Source of the DNA: Chryseobacterium senegalense
GTDB lineage: Bacteria; Bacteroidota; Bacteroidia; Flavobacteriales; Weeksellaceae
Reading direction: 5' to 3'
NCBI GenBank assembly: GCA_001403755.1
Contig: CYUH01000015.1
Span: forward strand, 226,589 to 290,588
DNA: 64,000 bases
Numbering within the stretch: the first letter of the stretch is position 1; every line of letters starts with the position of its first letter. The notes below the pieces were generated by a model. That model was not told the origin of the DNA, did no database searches, and saw only the letters and a list, made by a program, of their open reading frames with translations. A program made the position numbers and the translations under genes. Shown in pieces: positions 28,311-37,637 of the stretch.

Positions 28311-28811
28311 TTAAGGGGTTGGGTTATTGGTGTCCGGGGCGGGCTTTTCTTTACCTTTACCCGCGCGGTTGAAAAACTGTTTCATTTCATTCATCTTGGT
28401 CTCGTAACCGGGTGCCTGCGAGCCGGCTTTGTAGGTGGTGTAGGCATAATCATCCAGCGCGCTTTGGTAATTGTCGTAATCGTGCAGAATTTTGGCGTTT
28501 TTAATTCTTTCCGAAAGTGCATCCAGGCGGTACTGAAGATTTTCCATCACCTGTCGGCTGTTGTAATCCTTTTCAAATTCGTCCCAATCCAAATCGGGTA
28601 CCGAAAGGTTGGGCGAGTTGCGGCGGTAGTCCCACACTTTGTTCACCAGCAGTTTGTTCTGCTCATTCACACTGCCATAGGTGCTGCGTTCTTCAGGGGT
28701 AAGGGTTACTTTAAGCACCGCGAGTGCATTTTCCAGTTGGGTTAGGGCATCCTGTGCGGCGGTTACCTGCGCTTCTGTCAGGTGCGCATTGTTTAAATTG
28801 GTAATAGGCAT
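28311..28811 (-). CDS. Uncharacterised 166-residue soluble protein
   Basis: The protein has 166 residues with no signal peptide or membrane segment. It is mainly helical and rich in Asn, Asp, Leu and Tyr. The first half has a Leu/Ala helix (LTQLENALAVLKVTL) followed by LLVNKVWDYRRNSPNL. The C-terminal end is low-complexity Lys/Pro/Asn. I do not recognise a family. Its GC content is visibly higher than that of its neighbours. A strong hairpin terminator follows, and a probable TATATTTA-like -7 lies upstream. It lies between the tandem array and pyk. Confidence 0.7.
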   Translation of the reverse strand: MPITNLNNAHLTEAQVTAAQDALTQLENALAVLKVTLTPEERSTYGSVNEQNKLLVNKVWDYRRNSPNLSVPDLDWDEFEKDYNSRQVMENLQYRLDALSERIKNAKILHDYDNYQSALDDYAYTTYKAGSQAPGYETKMNEMKQFFNRAGKGKEKPAPDTNNPTP

Positions 28812-28860
28812 AACTTTGTGTTTTTTGATTATGATAAATATAAGGAATTTCTTTCAACAA

Positions 28861-28892
28861 AAAAATCCGTTCAACAAATTGAACGGATCTTT
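28861..28892 (-). terminator. Terminator of pyk
   Basis: The arms ATCCGTTCAA and TTGAACGGAT are followed on the minus strand by seven T. The stem matches the groEL and sucC terminators almost exactly. Confidence 0.85.
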
Positions 28893-28911
28893 ATAAATAT
28901 CGTAACGGTTT

Positions 28912-30357
28912 CTAAATCGTCGTTAATCTCAGAGTATTGGTTTTGCCGCCTTCGTAAGCTGGTGTTGCGTTCAGGTTGATCACGAAATCACCTTGTTCTA
29001 CAAAACCTTTGGTATGTGCCAACATATTCACCTGAATAATGGTTTCGTCGGTAGATTTCTGCATATCATAGTGGAAGGCGCGAACGCCCCAAAGTAAATT
29101 CAACATCGTAAGCACTCTTCTGTTGGAAGAGAACACGATGATGTTGGAATTCGGGCGGTGTGCCGAAATTTGAAACGCGGTATAACCAGAATAGGTAAGC
29201 GTGATGATGGCTTCTACGTTGGTTGATTTAGCAATTCGCACTGCTGCCAAACACACCCGATTGGTAATAAAACGCTCGTCCACACAATTGAATTCGTGTT
29301 CGATCGGAGAGTTTTTGCTTTGGTAAAAATGAGTTTGCTCGATATTTTTTACAATTTTTGACATGTTTTTCACCACATCTACCGGATATTTCCCAACGGA
29401 AGTTTCTCCGGAAAGCATCACTGCATCCGCACCATCAAGCACCGAGTTCGCCACGTCATTTACCTCCGCTCTGGTTGGCGTTAGACTTGTAATCATGGTT
29501 TCCATCATTTGGGTAGCGATGATCACCGGTTTGGCATATTTTCGTGCAATGGCTACTAAATTTTTCTGAATTGCCGGAACTTCTTCCATAGGAACTTCCA
29601 CACCCAAATCTCCTCTGGCAACCATCAAGCCGTCACATTCGAGTAGGATTTCCTCGATGTTTTTTACGCCTTCCGGTTTTTCAATCTTGGCGATAATTGG
29701 AGTTTTATGCTTGTTGGTTGGGTGATTTTTCATCAATTCTTTTAGATCGATGATGTCTTGCGCATGTCTTACGAATGATAGCGCGATCCAATCGAGCTCT
29801 AAATCGAGCATGAAGTTCGCATCTTCAATATCTTTTTCGGTAAGCGCCGGTAAGGAAACATTGGTATTAGGAAGGTTTACTCCTTTTTTGGAGCTCAGCG
29901 GACCCCCTTGGATGGTTTTCGCTTTTACAGTATCCAGGTTGTTGGTTTCAATAACTTCTAATACCAGTTTACCGTCGTCAATTAGGATTCTTTCGCCAAC
30001 TTTCACATCTTGAGGAAACTTTTGGTAAGTCATATAAACTTTAGTAGAATCTCCTTCGATTTTTTCGTTGGTAAAGGTGAGAATATCACCGGGATTGAGG
30101 TAAGAACCTTCTTTTACAACGCCAACACGTAGTTTAGGACCTTGTAAATCTCCCAGTATACCCACTGAGTAGCCATATTCTTGGTTCAGTTCGCGGATAG
30201 TGTTTACATTTTTTCTTACTAATTCGTAATCTGCGTGGGAGAAATTTATTCTGAAAACATCTACACCTGCCTGGATCAGTTGCAGCATCGTTTCTTTATC
30301 GGATGAAGCAGGTCCTAAGGTGGCAATGATTTTTGTTTTTTTTAAATATTTATTCAT
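28912..30357 (-). CDS. pyk: Pyruvate kinase
   Basis: The protein has 481 residues. It opens KKTKIIATLGPASSDKETM. The K/Mg site is in IIAKIEKPEGVKNIEEIL near 220-237 and MVARGDLGVEVPMEEVP near 245-261. PTRAEVNDVANSVLDGADA with MLSGETSVGKYP follows, and a C-terminal alpha/beta regulatory domain closes the chain. It converts phosphoenolpyruvate and ADP to pyruvate and ATP in glycolysis. The start overlaps the preceding gene by 8 bp, so it is the last gene of the acpP-fabF-rnc operon. Confidence 0.97.
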   Translation of the reverse strand: MNKYLKKTKIIATLGPASSDKETMLQLIQAGVDVFRINFSHADYELVRKNVNTIRELNQEYGYSVGILGDLQGPKLRVGVVKEGSYLNPGDILTFTNEKIEGDSTKVYMTYQKFPQDVKVGERILIDDGKLVLEVIETNNLDTVKAKTIQGGPLSSKKGVNLPNTNVSLPALTEKDIEDANFMLDLELDWIALSFVRHAQDIIDLKELMKNHPTNKHKTPIIAKIEKPEGVKNIEEILLECDGLMVARGDLGVEVPMEEVPAIQKNLVAIARKYAKPVIIATQMMETMITSLTPTRAEVNDVANSVLDGADAVMLSGETSVGKYPVDVVKNMSKIVKNIEQTHFYQSKNSPIEHEFNCVDERFITNRVCLAAVRIAKSTNVEAIITLTYSGYTAFQISAHRPNSNIIVFSSNRRVLTMLNLLWGVRAFHYDMQKSTDETIIQVNMLAHTKGFVEQGDFVINLNATPAYEGGKTNTLRLTTI

Positions 30358-30823
30358 AATATTGAAATATGTGATAGAGTTCCTCCTCGGAACTCAGAGT
30401 AAAATCTTGTATTTGGAACATAAGATTTTCCGGGAGCAAAATTAATGAAAAATCATTAAATGGCTCCGATGTTTTGATGATATAATCAACATCTTGAAAA
30501 TGTTCTAGCAAATATTTATTTTCAAACTCTCCGGAAAAGAGTTCTGTGGCAATTTTTTTCTGTTTAGAATCGCAACATTTATTACCGATAAAGTGAATAC
30601 AAATCTTGGATTCATGATGGAAAGCTTGAAATCTTGGAAAATGATACTCGAAATATTCGCCGTGATAAACAAGATCATTGATGCGCGTGAAATTAAAAGA
30701 ATTGATGGTATTGATGTGAAAAAATAGCTCGTGCGGCGGAATATCCTTTGCCAGCCTTGCCAAGCCTAACGGGATGTTTTCATCTTCGTCTTCAATATCA
30801 AGCAGTATCTTTTGGGTTTTCAA
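30350..30823 (-). CDS. IPExxxVDY-like family protein
   Basis: The protein has 157 residues. It is acidic and soluble and carries a late FQDVDYIIKTSEP block near residue 110, followed by ILLPENLMFQIQDF. Size, position between rnc and pyk, and the VDY block match the Bacteroidetes family named IPExxxVDY, though the IPE part is not exact here. Function unknown. It overlaps rnc by 26 bp and pyk by 8 bp, so translation is probably coupled. Confidence 0.65.
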   Translation of the reverse strand: MKTQKILLDIEDEDENIPLGLARLAKDIPPHELFFHINTINSFNFTRINDLVYHGEYFEYHFPRFQAFHHESKICIHFIGNKCCDSKQKKIATELFSGEFENKYLLEHFQDVDYIIKTSEPFNDFSLILLPENLMFQIQDFTLSSEEELYHIFQYYE

Positions 30824-31559
30824 TGATGCTTTGTTTTTTATTTAAAATATAAAATGCTCTTTGTGCAGCTTTTTCTTCTGCTTTTTTCTTGGATGTTTCT
30901 GTTGCGTTTGATATTTTCTTATCATCGAGCCAAACATGAGATCGGAAAACCAGATTTTTATTTGGCTGAAATTCCTCACAGGTTTCATATTTGATGCTCA
31001 CTTTCTTTTTTTGGCTCCATTCCAGCAGCAAACCTTTATAACTTACAATTTTATTTTCGAGTTTATTGATTTCTGATGGGGTTAAAAGCCTTTCCAAAAC
31101 AACTTTCTTACAAGTCTCATAATCCACATCAAGATAAAGAGCACCGATGAGGGCTTCAAATAAATTGCCCGCGATATTTTCGCTCAAAGTAGAAGAAGTA
31201 TCGTTCTGCAGAAATTTTGTTAAACCGAGATGTTCGCCTAATTTGTTGAGATTTTTTCGGTTTACGATTTTCGATTTCATCTGCGTCAGATATCCTTCAT
31301 TCGCTTGCGGATAGGTAGAAAACAAATGACAAGAAATAATCGCACCCAAAACTGCATCTCCTAAAAACTCCAGCCTTTCGTAATTTTGAGTTGGTTTTTT
31401 TGAAGAGGTTTTCAAAGAAAATGCTTCGCGATAAAGATTGATATTTTGCACACTGCAACCGGTAATCTTACTGATCTCCGTGCTTAGGTAATAATCTTTT
31501 TCGGAAAGGATTTTTTTTCTGTGAACTAGGAATCTAGGAAAATATTTCTTTAACTCCAT
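30798..31559 (-). CDS. rnc: Ribonuclease III
   Basis: The protein has 253 residues from MELKKYFPRF. An alternative start at 31571, directly after the fabF stop, adds four residues. The RNase III signature ERLEFLGDAVLG is near residues 61-72, and the second acidic site is in NLFEALIGALYLDVD near 133-147. The C-terminal double-stranded RNA-binding domain spans roughly 170-240. It cuts double-stranded RNA, including rRNA precursors. It belongs to the acpP-fabF-rnc operon. Confidence 0.96.
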   Translation of the reverse strand: MELKKYFPRFLVHRKKILSEKDYYLSTEISKITGCSVQNINLYREAFSLKTSSKKPTQNYERLEFLGDAVLGAIISCHLFSTYPQANEGYLTQMKSKIVNRKNLNKLGEHLGLTKFLQNDTSSTLSENIAGNLFEALIGALYLDVDYETCKKVVLERLLTPSEINKLENKIVSYKGLLLEWSQKKKVSIKYETCEEFQPNKNLVFRSHVWLDDKKISNATETSKKKAEEKAAQRAFYILNKKQSIIENPKDTA

Positions 31560-31571
31560 AGAAATTTTCAA

Positions 31572-32816
31572 TTAGATTTTGGAGAAAAGTACACACGCAT
31601 TGTGCCCACCAAAGCCAAAAGTATTACTCATCGCAACATTTACCTCTTTTTCCACTGCTTTTTGGAAGGTGAAATTCAGACGGCTGTCTATCTTTTCATC
31701 ATCAGTAAAATGATTAATGGTAGGAGGTACGGTGTTGTGTATAATAGAGTTGATGACAGCGATTGCTTCGATCACTCCTGCAGCACCTAAAAGGTGACCA
31801 GTCATTGATTTGGTAGAGTTAATCTGAATGTCATAAGCATGATCGCCTAGCAATTTGGAAATTGCATTAGATTCTGCGATGTCGCCCAATGGAGTAGAAG
31901 TACCATGCATGTTGATATGATCTACTTCGTCGGCCGTTACACCAGCATCTTCCAGACAATTTTTCATTACCAAATATGCTCCCAAACCTTCGGGGTGTGG
32001 AGCGGTCATGTGATATGCATCAGCACTCATTCCGCCGCCTTTCAACTCAGCGTAGATGGTAGCGCCTCGTTTTTTTGCGTGTTCGTATTCTTCCAAGATG
32101 ATTGATCCAGCTCCTTCTCCCAATACAAAACCATCACGGTCTTTATCAAAGGGTCTTGATGCTGTTGTAGGATCATCATTTCTGGTAGAAAGTGCCATCA
32201 TGGCATTGAAACCTCCTACGCCACTTGCGGTAACTGCAGCTTCGGAACCTCCACAAACGATAACATCAGCTTTACCTAATTGAATAAGCATTTTAGCATC
32301 GATAAGTGCGTTGGCAGATGAAGCACATGCCGAAACAGTGGTGTAGTTCGGACCATGGAAGCCGTATTCAATAGAAATTTGTCCACCAGTAATGTCCGCA
32401 ATCATTTTAGGAATAAAGAAAGGGTTGAAACGGGGAATTTCTGTATTTGCCCAACCCAAAACTTCGGTTTCGAAGGTTTCTAAACCTCCAATTCCTGAAC
32501 CCCAAATTACTCCGACTCTGTTTTTATCGAGGTCATCCGAAAGAATTCCGGAATGTTCTACAGCTTCGCGAGCAGCCACGATTCCCAATTGGGTGTTTCT
32601 ATCCATTTTCTTGGATTCTTTTTTATCGAAATGATCCAATGGATTGAAGTCTTTTACTTCGCAGGCGAATTTGGTTTTGAAGTTTGTGGCATCAAAAAGA
32701 GTAATAGGAGCAGCACCGCTCACACCTTTTACAAGGTTTTCCCAGTATTCTTTGGCATTATTTCCGATGGGTGTAATGGCTCCGAAACCAGTAACTACTA
32801 CTCTTTTTAATTCCAT
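31572..32816 (-). CDS. fabF: 3-Oxoacyl-[ACP] synthase II
   Basis: This thiolase-fold condensing enzyme has 414 residues. The active-site Cys is in TVSACASSANALIDA near 162, and the catalytic His residues are in NMHGTSTPLGD near 303 and SMTGHLLGAAG near 340. It elongates acyl-ACP with malonyl-ACP in type II fatty-acid synthesis, with control of unsaturated chain length. It starts 27 bp after acpP on the same strand, and its partner carrier protein is therefore encoded just upstream. Confidence 0.97.
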   Translation of the reverse strand: MELKRVVVTGFGAITPIGNNAKEYWENLVKGVSGAAPITLFDATNFKTKFACEVKDFNPLDHFDKKESKKMDRNTQLGIVAAREAVEHSGILSDDLDKNRVGVIWGSGIGGLETFETEVLGWANTEIPRFNPFFIPKMIADITGGQISIEYGFHGPNYTTVSACASSANALIDAKMLIQLGKADVIVCGGSEAAVTASGVGGFNAMMALSTRNDDPTTASRPFDKDRDGFVLGEGAGSIILEEYEHAKKRGATIYAELKGGGMSADAYHMTAPHPEGLGAYLVMKNCLEDAGVTADEVDHINMHGTSTPLGDIAESNAISKLLGDHAYDIQINSTKSMTGHLLGAAGVIEAIAVINSIIHNTVPPTINHFTDDEKIDSRLNFTFQKAVEKEVNVAMSNTFGFGGHNACVLFSKI

Positions 32817-32843
32817 AAATTTTAGATTCTTGTTAATAGAATA

Positions 32844-33083
32844 TTATTTGTTCACTACTTCTTCGATGTAAGTAATAGCGTGTCCTACAGTTGTAATTTT
32901 TTCTGCTTGATCATCAGGGATTTGAATGTTGAATTCCTTTTCAAATTCCATAATTAATTCTACAGTATCCAAAGAATCTGCTCCTAAATCGTTTGTGAAG
33001 CTTGCTTCTGGAGTTACTTCTGTTTCCTCAACGTCGAGTTTATCAGCGATAATAGCTTTTACTCTTGATGCAATGTCTGACAT
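32844..33083 (-). CDS. acpP: Acyl carrier protein
   Basis: The protein has 79 residues. It is small and acidic, with the phosphopantetheine attachment motif [17 protein letters not shown] and modified Ser37. It carries acyl chains for fatty-acid synthesis. It heads the operon with fabF, rnc, the IPExxxVDY-like gene and pyk. A full -7 element lies 35 bp upstream of its ATG. Confidence 0.98.
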   Translation of the reverse strand: MSDIASRVKAIIADKLDVEETEVTPEASFTNDLGADSLDTVELIMEFEKEFNIQIPDDQAEKITTVGHAITYIEEVVNK

Positions 33084-33117
33084 AGTAATTTATTTTTTAA
33101 TTAATTGTTAATTGGTG

Positions 33118-33125
33118 CAAATATA
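33118..33125 (-). promoter_or_regulatory. -7 element of the acpP-fabF-rnc operon
   Basis: On the minus strand it reads TATATTTG, a full TAnnTTTG match followed by GCACC. No clear -33 TTTG. Confidence 0.55.
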
Positions 33126-33291
33126 TAAAATTCTTTATGATCTGGGATTTTTTTTACCACATTTAATAAATTAGTTATCCGCAGGGTTTGCCCTGTTTGG
33201 AAGAATATTAGATGCTAAGATAACAAATTTTATTGAATCGTTTGGCAATGAATATAATATATCTGGAAGATATGAATTTTTTTTTGAATAA

Positions 33292-33317
33292 AAAAAAGCC
33301 CGAGGTTAATCGGGCTA
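33292..33317 (-). terminator. Terminator of the GEVED/T9SS protein gene
   Basis: The arms AGCCCGA and TCGGGCT flank GGTTAA. Eight T follow on the minus strand. Confidence 0.85.
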
Positions 33318-33340
33318 ATTACTAATTTGATATTTGGTAA

Positions 33341-35128
33341 TTATTTTTTAATCACTTTAAATGATTCGTTTTTACCATCTTGAAGAATAGTACTTACGAT
33401 ATACGTTCCAGGAGCTAATTTACTCATGTCAAGTTTACCGTTCACTAATTTAGAAGGAACAGCCATTTTTTGACCAGCGATGTTGTAAACATGCACAGTT
33501 TCAATGTTTCCTCTAGAATTAATGGTTAATACATCTTTCACTGGGTTTGGATAGAAAGATACAGACTTGTTACCTGCTTCGCCTACTGCTAATACACAAT
33601 CTGCATCGATGACCATTTCGCTGTCGAATTGTCCTGGAGCGTCAGCACTAGCAATGATAGCGTAAGATGTTCCGCCGTTAGTTGATTGATAGTTTGGTTT
33701 TGTTTGCCATCCCTCATAATATTGATGTCCGATCCAGAAAATTCCTTGTGGACTTGCTGCTTTAGAAGTTGCTTGTACTGCTACCCAATATCTTTTCGCT
33801 TCTGTTCCGCTTCCCTGTAGAGATACACCGCTAAGATTTAATGTAACATCGAAAGTAGGATAATTTGCAAAAGTTTGTGTCAGGGGTGAAATTACTGGAT
33901 TTATTCCTTCGATTGTCTGAATTACTGCACCTGGTGCACCAGCGTTATCATTTAGGATTTTTACGGTTACATTTCCTATATCTTCTTGACCACCTAATGG
34001 AACTACGGAAAGCGTGATGCTACTTGGAGAATAAGTTTCTGTTCCCATTGGTACGAAGAAATCGTTGGCAACTAAGAAATTTGAAGTCTCGTTAATTTTT
34101 ACGATGTTGTTTGCAAGCACCCAAGTTCCATCGTAAGTTTGGTCATTACATCCGTATTCAGGCTCTGCTGGTGGTGGAGGTGGAGTTCCACATTTTACAG
34201 CTCTTGAGTGAGTTGTGCTAGGACCACCATCGCAATTGCTGCTGAGGTGCGAGTAGAATCTTATAACACCGCTTTGTGTTGGAGTGTATGTAACGGATCC
34301 AGTTCCTGATGCTAAAACAGCGGTTCCAGCTTCATTACCAAGAGTGATAAAATAGGACGCATTTGAAGTAGAGAAGGTGTATGCAGTACCAGCTGTTACA
34401 TTTACCTTAGAATATTCATTTAGCCATGCAGCGGTAGTGATATTAGTGGTAGTTCCAGAACAGGTTGGCGTGTACGTTGCGGAAGGATATTGTCCATTTG
34501 TTGCTGTTAAACATCCTGTTGGAGCTATTACTAAAGTGTAATCTTCTACTTCTCCATAATTTCCATCTGCGCACGCATCGCTTACAGCAGGGTTGGAAGA
34601 GCCAGTGGCAGATACCATAATTCTTAAACGATACGAACCAGAAGCTAAATTAGCTGGAATGGCAATGTTTCCAGTTAATGTACTTACTACATTATTTGAT
34701 CCGCTACCAATTTCTCCTAAAAATTCTCCAGCTTCGAAAGACTGGCTATTATCAAAATCAATCCATGCGGATACTCTTTCAAACCAGCCGCTGCCGACTG
34801 TAACTGATATAGGATAAGATTGTCCAGCAACAATCTGACCTTGTACAGCGGTGTAATCTCCATATCCTGCTGGGCTACAATCTGAAGTATTATTGATTCC
34901 AGCAACAGTAACATTAGTGATAAGATCACCATCAGAGCAGATGAGATCTATAGGAACGCAGTATGCAGCTGGTGCATTTGCGGTAGCTTTGATGCTCGCT
35001 TTAGCATGTATTGCCTTCTTACTGATTGGGTGTACCTGCTTTTTTGACAATTTTGAGTGTGCGGCATTTTGACCGAAGGCTAATAATGGCATTGCGGCCA
35101 ACATTAACAAGGGTAATTTTCTTTTCAT
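33341..35128 (-). CDS. Secreted GEVED-domain protein with T9SS sorting tail
   Basis: The protein has 595 residues from MKRKLPLLM, which gives a clean signal peptide ending LAFGQ. The longer start at 35185 puts 19 residues before it. A GEVED domain near residues 60-190 has WIDFDNSQSFEAGEF and YGEVEDYTLVI. A second beta-rich module with NCDGGPSTTHSRA follows, then a PPPPPAEPEYG linker, then a beta-sandwich near 330-500. The T9SS sorting domain starts SFYPNPVKDVLTIN near 525. No catalytic motif is seen. It is probably an adhesin or binding protein carried to the surface. Confidence 0.88.
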   Translation of the reverse strand: MKRKLPLLMLAAMPLLAFGQNAAHSKLSKKQVHPISKKAIHAKASIKATANAPAAYCVPIDLICSDGDLITNVTVAGINNTSDCSPAGYGDYTAVQGQIVAGQSYPISVTVGSGWFERVSAWIDFDNSQSFEAGEFLGEIGSGSNNVVSTLTGNIAIPANLASGSYRLRIMVSATGSSNPAVSDACADGNYGEVEDYTLVIAPTGCLTATNGQYPSATYTPTCSGTTTNITTAAWLNEYSKVNVTAGTAYTFSTSNASYFITLGNEAGTAVLASGTGSVTYTPTQSGVIRFYSHLSSNCDGGPSTTHSRAVKCGTPPPPPAEPEYGCNDQTYDGTWVLANNIVKINETSNFLVANDFFVPMGTETYSPSSITLSVVPLGGQEDIGNVTVKILNDNAGAPGAVIQTIEGINPVISPLTQTFANYPTFDVTLNLSGVSLQGSGTEAKRYWVAVQATSKAASPQGIFWIGHQYYEGWQTKPNYQSTNGGTSYAIIASADAPGQFDSEMVIDADCVLAVGEAGNKSVSFYPNPVKDVLTINSRGNIETVHVYNIAGQKMAVPSKLVNGKLDMSKLAPGTYIVSTILQDGKNESFKVIKK

Positions 35129-35403
35129 AATTAATATTTTGGTTAATAAAATGTTTGATTGGACCAAGTTATGAAAATTTATCAAAAAAACAAGTTTTTA
35201 TTTAGGTATTTATCAAAAAAAATAATATTATTCTAATTTTATCTTTGTTGAACGTCAATTATGGATACTATTTCTAATGAATGAACCTATTGTAAAATCA
35301 CAATTAATTACTAATTTGTATCATCTGTACGCTATTATAGCACTGAAATAATTAAGAATTAAATAAATTAATCCTTAATTGTGAATTGAGAATTTTAAAA
35401 TAT

Positions 35404-36318
35404 CTAAATGGTGAACCACTCATTAGCCAGGCTTGCAGCTAATCTCGCGGTTCTTTCGGCGATGTCTAGTGATGGATTAACTTCTGCAATATCCATCGCA
35501 ATGAGTTTTTCGTTTTTCAGGATGTGTTTGAAATAATGCATGAAGGCGGGATCTGCCATAATTCCGTTGTACGCAGTTGCGGAGACACCTGGTGCAATAG
35601 CTGCATTGAAAACGTCCATACAGATCGTAAGGTATAAAAGATCAACTCCAACTAGGAACTCGTCGATTTTTTGATAAATGTTGGGCAAATTTTCGAAGAA
35701 AAGTTCGTCTGCCAAGATATATTTCATTCCAAACTGATGGGCAATGTCAAATAGTTTTAAAGTGTTGGAGTTTTTCTGAATTCCTATATGAAGTGAATGG
35801 ATTTCTCCCTGCTGTGCGATTTGCCAAAATCCGGTTCCGGAACTTGCACCAATCTTCGGGTCAATTTCTCGGTTGTCGAAATGGGCGTCAATGTTAATGA
35901 TTCCTACTCTTTTATCGGGAAACGCTTGTTTGATTCCAGAATAGTGAGCGAAAGTTACTTCGTGCCCGCCACCGAAAACAAGGGATTTTCCTTTTCTTTT
36001 TAAAACAACGGCTATTTTATTTGCGAGTTCTTTTTGGGATTTTTCTAAATTTCCATCTTCGCAAGCAATATTTCCAAAATCTTTCAAAACAAATGCAGGA
36101 TTTACCACCGGAAAATTGGCCGTATTTTTCCTAATAATGTCGGGTGCTTCTTTCGCGCCAATTCTTCCTTTGTTTCTTCTCACGCCTTCATCTACGGCAA
36201 AACCGTGTAAAACGAAATCGTTCGGTGAAATTGAATCGTAATTGCTTTCCAAAGAAACCCTTTGGAAAATCCGGTGATATAGTGGATCCTCACCATCGAA
36301 GCGTCCTTGCCAAATCAT
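35404..36318 (-). CDS. hutG: Formimidoylglutamase-like arginase-family hydrolase
   Basis: The protein has 304 residues and belongs to the ureohydrolase family. Mn-binding blocks are GGGHEVTF near 115, IINIDAHFDNRE near 140 and LYLTICMDVFN near 229, where the usual SxDxDxxDP motif is relaxed. MDIAEVNPSLD sits near 280. The relaxed third block fits formimidoylglutamase (last step of histidine degradation to glutamate) better than arginase or agmatinase, so hutG is a probable name. No other hut gene is in the window. A different ureohydrolase (speB) begins at 63608. Confidence 0.78.
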   Translation of the reverse strand: MIWQGRFDGEDPLYHRIFQRVSLESNYDSISPNDFVLHGFAVDEGVRRNKGRIGAKEAPDIIRKNTANFPVVNPAFVLKDFGNIACEDGNLEKSQKELANKIAVVLKRKGKSLVFGGGHEVTFAHYSGIKQAFPDKRVGIINIDAHFDNREIDPKIGASSGTGFWQIAQQGEIHSLHIGIQKNSNTLKLFDIAHQFGMKYILADELFFENLPNIYQKIDEFLVGVDLLYLTICMDVFNAAIAPGVSATAYNGIMADPAFMHYFKHILKNEKLIAMDIAEVNPSLDIAERTARLAASLANEWFTI

Positions 36319-36357
36319 ATTTTTAAATTGAGAATTTGGAAATGGTTAATTCGAGAA

Positions 36358-37305
36358 TTAATTATTTATTGATTCAGTTTTTATTTTGGAAGCGTAAGCC
36401 ATCGCAGCTTCTTTTACCCAAGAATGCTCGCGTTGCGCTTTTCTTTTTGTTTCCAAACGTTTCTTGTTGCAAGGTCCGTTTCCTTTCAAAACTTCCATGA
36501 ATTCGTCCCAAGGCAATTCTCCGAAATCGTAATGCCCGGTTTCCTCATTCCATTTTAATTGGTCATCGGGGATCTTTAAGCCTAAGAATTCCGCTTGCGG
36601 AACAGTAACATCGATGAATCTTTGTCTTAAAGAATCGTTGCTTTCGCGTTTTACACGGTAGTTCATTGATTTTTGTGAATTCGGCGAAGCGTCGTCATTC
36701 GGTCCGAACATCATCAAAGCCGGCCACCAAAAGCGGTTTAGCGCTTCTTGTGCCAAATCTTTCTGCTCTTTCGTTCCGCGACAAAGCGTCATCAAAATTT
36801 CATAACCTTGTCTTTGGTGGAAAGATTCTTCCTTACAAATTCTTACCATCGCGCGGGAATATGGGCCGTAAGAATTTCCCATTAACATGACTTGATTCAT
36901 AATCGCAGCGCCATCAACCAGCCAACCAATTGCGCCAATATCTGCCCAAGAGAGCGCCGGGTAATTGAAAATGCTGGAATATTTTGCCTTGCCCAAAAGC
37001 ATATCATTATAAGTGGAATCTCGATCGGCAACAATTTCTCCGTTGTTTAAAGTCTCCGTTGCGGCATATAAATATAAACCGTGACCGGCTTCATCTTGAA
37101 TTTTTGCCATGAGCGCCATTTTTCTTCGAAGTGATGGAGCTCTGGTGATCCAGTTGGCTTCGGGGAGCATTCCTACAATCTCGGAATGTGCGTGTTGGGA
37201 AATTTGCCGAACTAAAAGTTTTCGGTAATCATCGGGCATTACGTCTTTGGGTTCTACTTTATTTTCTGCCTGTACGTACGCTAAAAATTTTTCTAAATGT
37301 TCCAT
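36358..37305 (-). CDS. paaA: 1,2-Phenylacetyl-CoA epoxidase catalytic subunit PaaA
   Basis: The protein has 315 residues and closely follows Paa[17 protein letters not shown] near 34-49, [14 protein letters not shown] near 67-80, [17 protein letters not shown], and [14 protein letters not shown] near 155-168, which supply the ferritin-like di-iron ligands. It ends in [13 protein letters not shown]. In known complexes PaaA requires the structural subunit PaaC for activity, with PaaB as a bridging subunit. Neither is present here. It lies downstream of paaE with one small gene between. Confidence 0.95.
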   Translation of the reverse strand: MEHLEKFLAYVQAENKVEPKDVMPDDYRKLLVRQISQHAHSEIVGMLPEANWITRAPSLRRKMALMAKIQDEAGHGLYLYAATETLNNGEIVADRDSTYNDMLLGKAKYSSIFNYPALSWADIGAIGWLVDGAAIMNQVMLMGNSYGPYSRAMVRICKEESFHQRQGYEILMTLCRGTKEQKDLAQEALNRFWWPALMMFGPNDDASPNSQKSMNYRVKRESNDSLRQRFIDVTVPQAEFLGLKIPDDQLKWNEETGHYDFGELPWDEFMEVLKGNGPCNKKRLETKRKAQREHSWVKEAAMAYASKIKTESINN

Positions 37306-37346
37306 ATTTCACCGCGGATGCGTTGTTTTTAATTAAATTCAAAAGA

Positions 37347-37604
37347 TCAGAGTTTGGTGTCACTTAAATCATCTTTAAGGTAAATTCCGACTTTGGAATT
37401 GATGAATTCACCTGCCACAAAATTGATGGTTTTGTCGTTGTTTATAATTTGGTATTCTTTGAAGAAATACACATTTCCTTCGTAAGGCCCTTTTACTTCT
37501 ACCTTTTTATTTACGCAATGCCAATAATGATTCCAGATGTTGATTCCGTCAATATTGAAAGCTTCATTTGCGTTAATCGCTTTTGCAAATTTCCATTGTG
37601 CCAT
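37347..37604 (-). CDS. Small uncharacterised protein between paaE and paaA
   Basis: The protein has 85 residues with no signal peptide and many aromatic residues (INIWNHYWHCVNKKVEVKG). It appears to be mostly beta. It does not show the PaaB opening (WPLYEVFVR type) or a PaaD-like domain. It lies 33 bp after paaE and 41 bp before paaA on the same strand, so cotranscription is likely. I do not recognise a family. It could be unrelated to phenylacetate breakdown. Confidence 0.65.
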   Translation of the reverse strand: MAQWKFAKAINANEAFNIDGINIWNHYWHCVNKKVEVKGPYEGNVYFFKEYQIINNDKTINFVAGEFINSKVGIYLKDDLSDTKL

Positions 37605-37637
37605 AATTGAAAGTGTTTTTATCTGTTTCGGATGGTG

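Noticed and set aside
27902..28372. Plus-strand reading frames over the tandem array, and a minus-strand frame of 65 codons with LGFLTSF-like heptads
   Set aside because: They are open because the 21-bp period is a multiple of three and stop codons are absent from the unit. There is no convincing start context, and the end units lose the peptide pattern while keeping the DNA dyad.
28239..28745. Long plus-strand frame opposite the 28311-28811 gene
   Set aside because: The minus-strand frame has a better protein composition, a start with upstream spacing and a terminator; the plus frame runs through that terminator.
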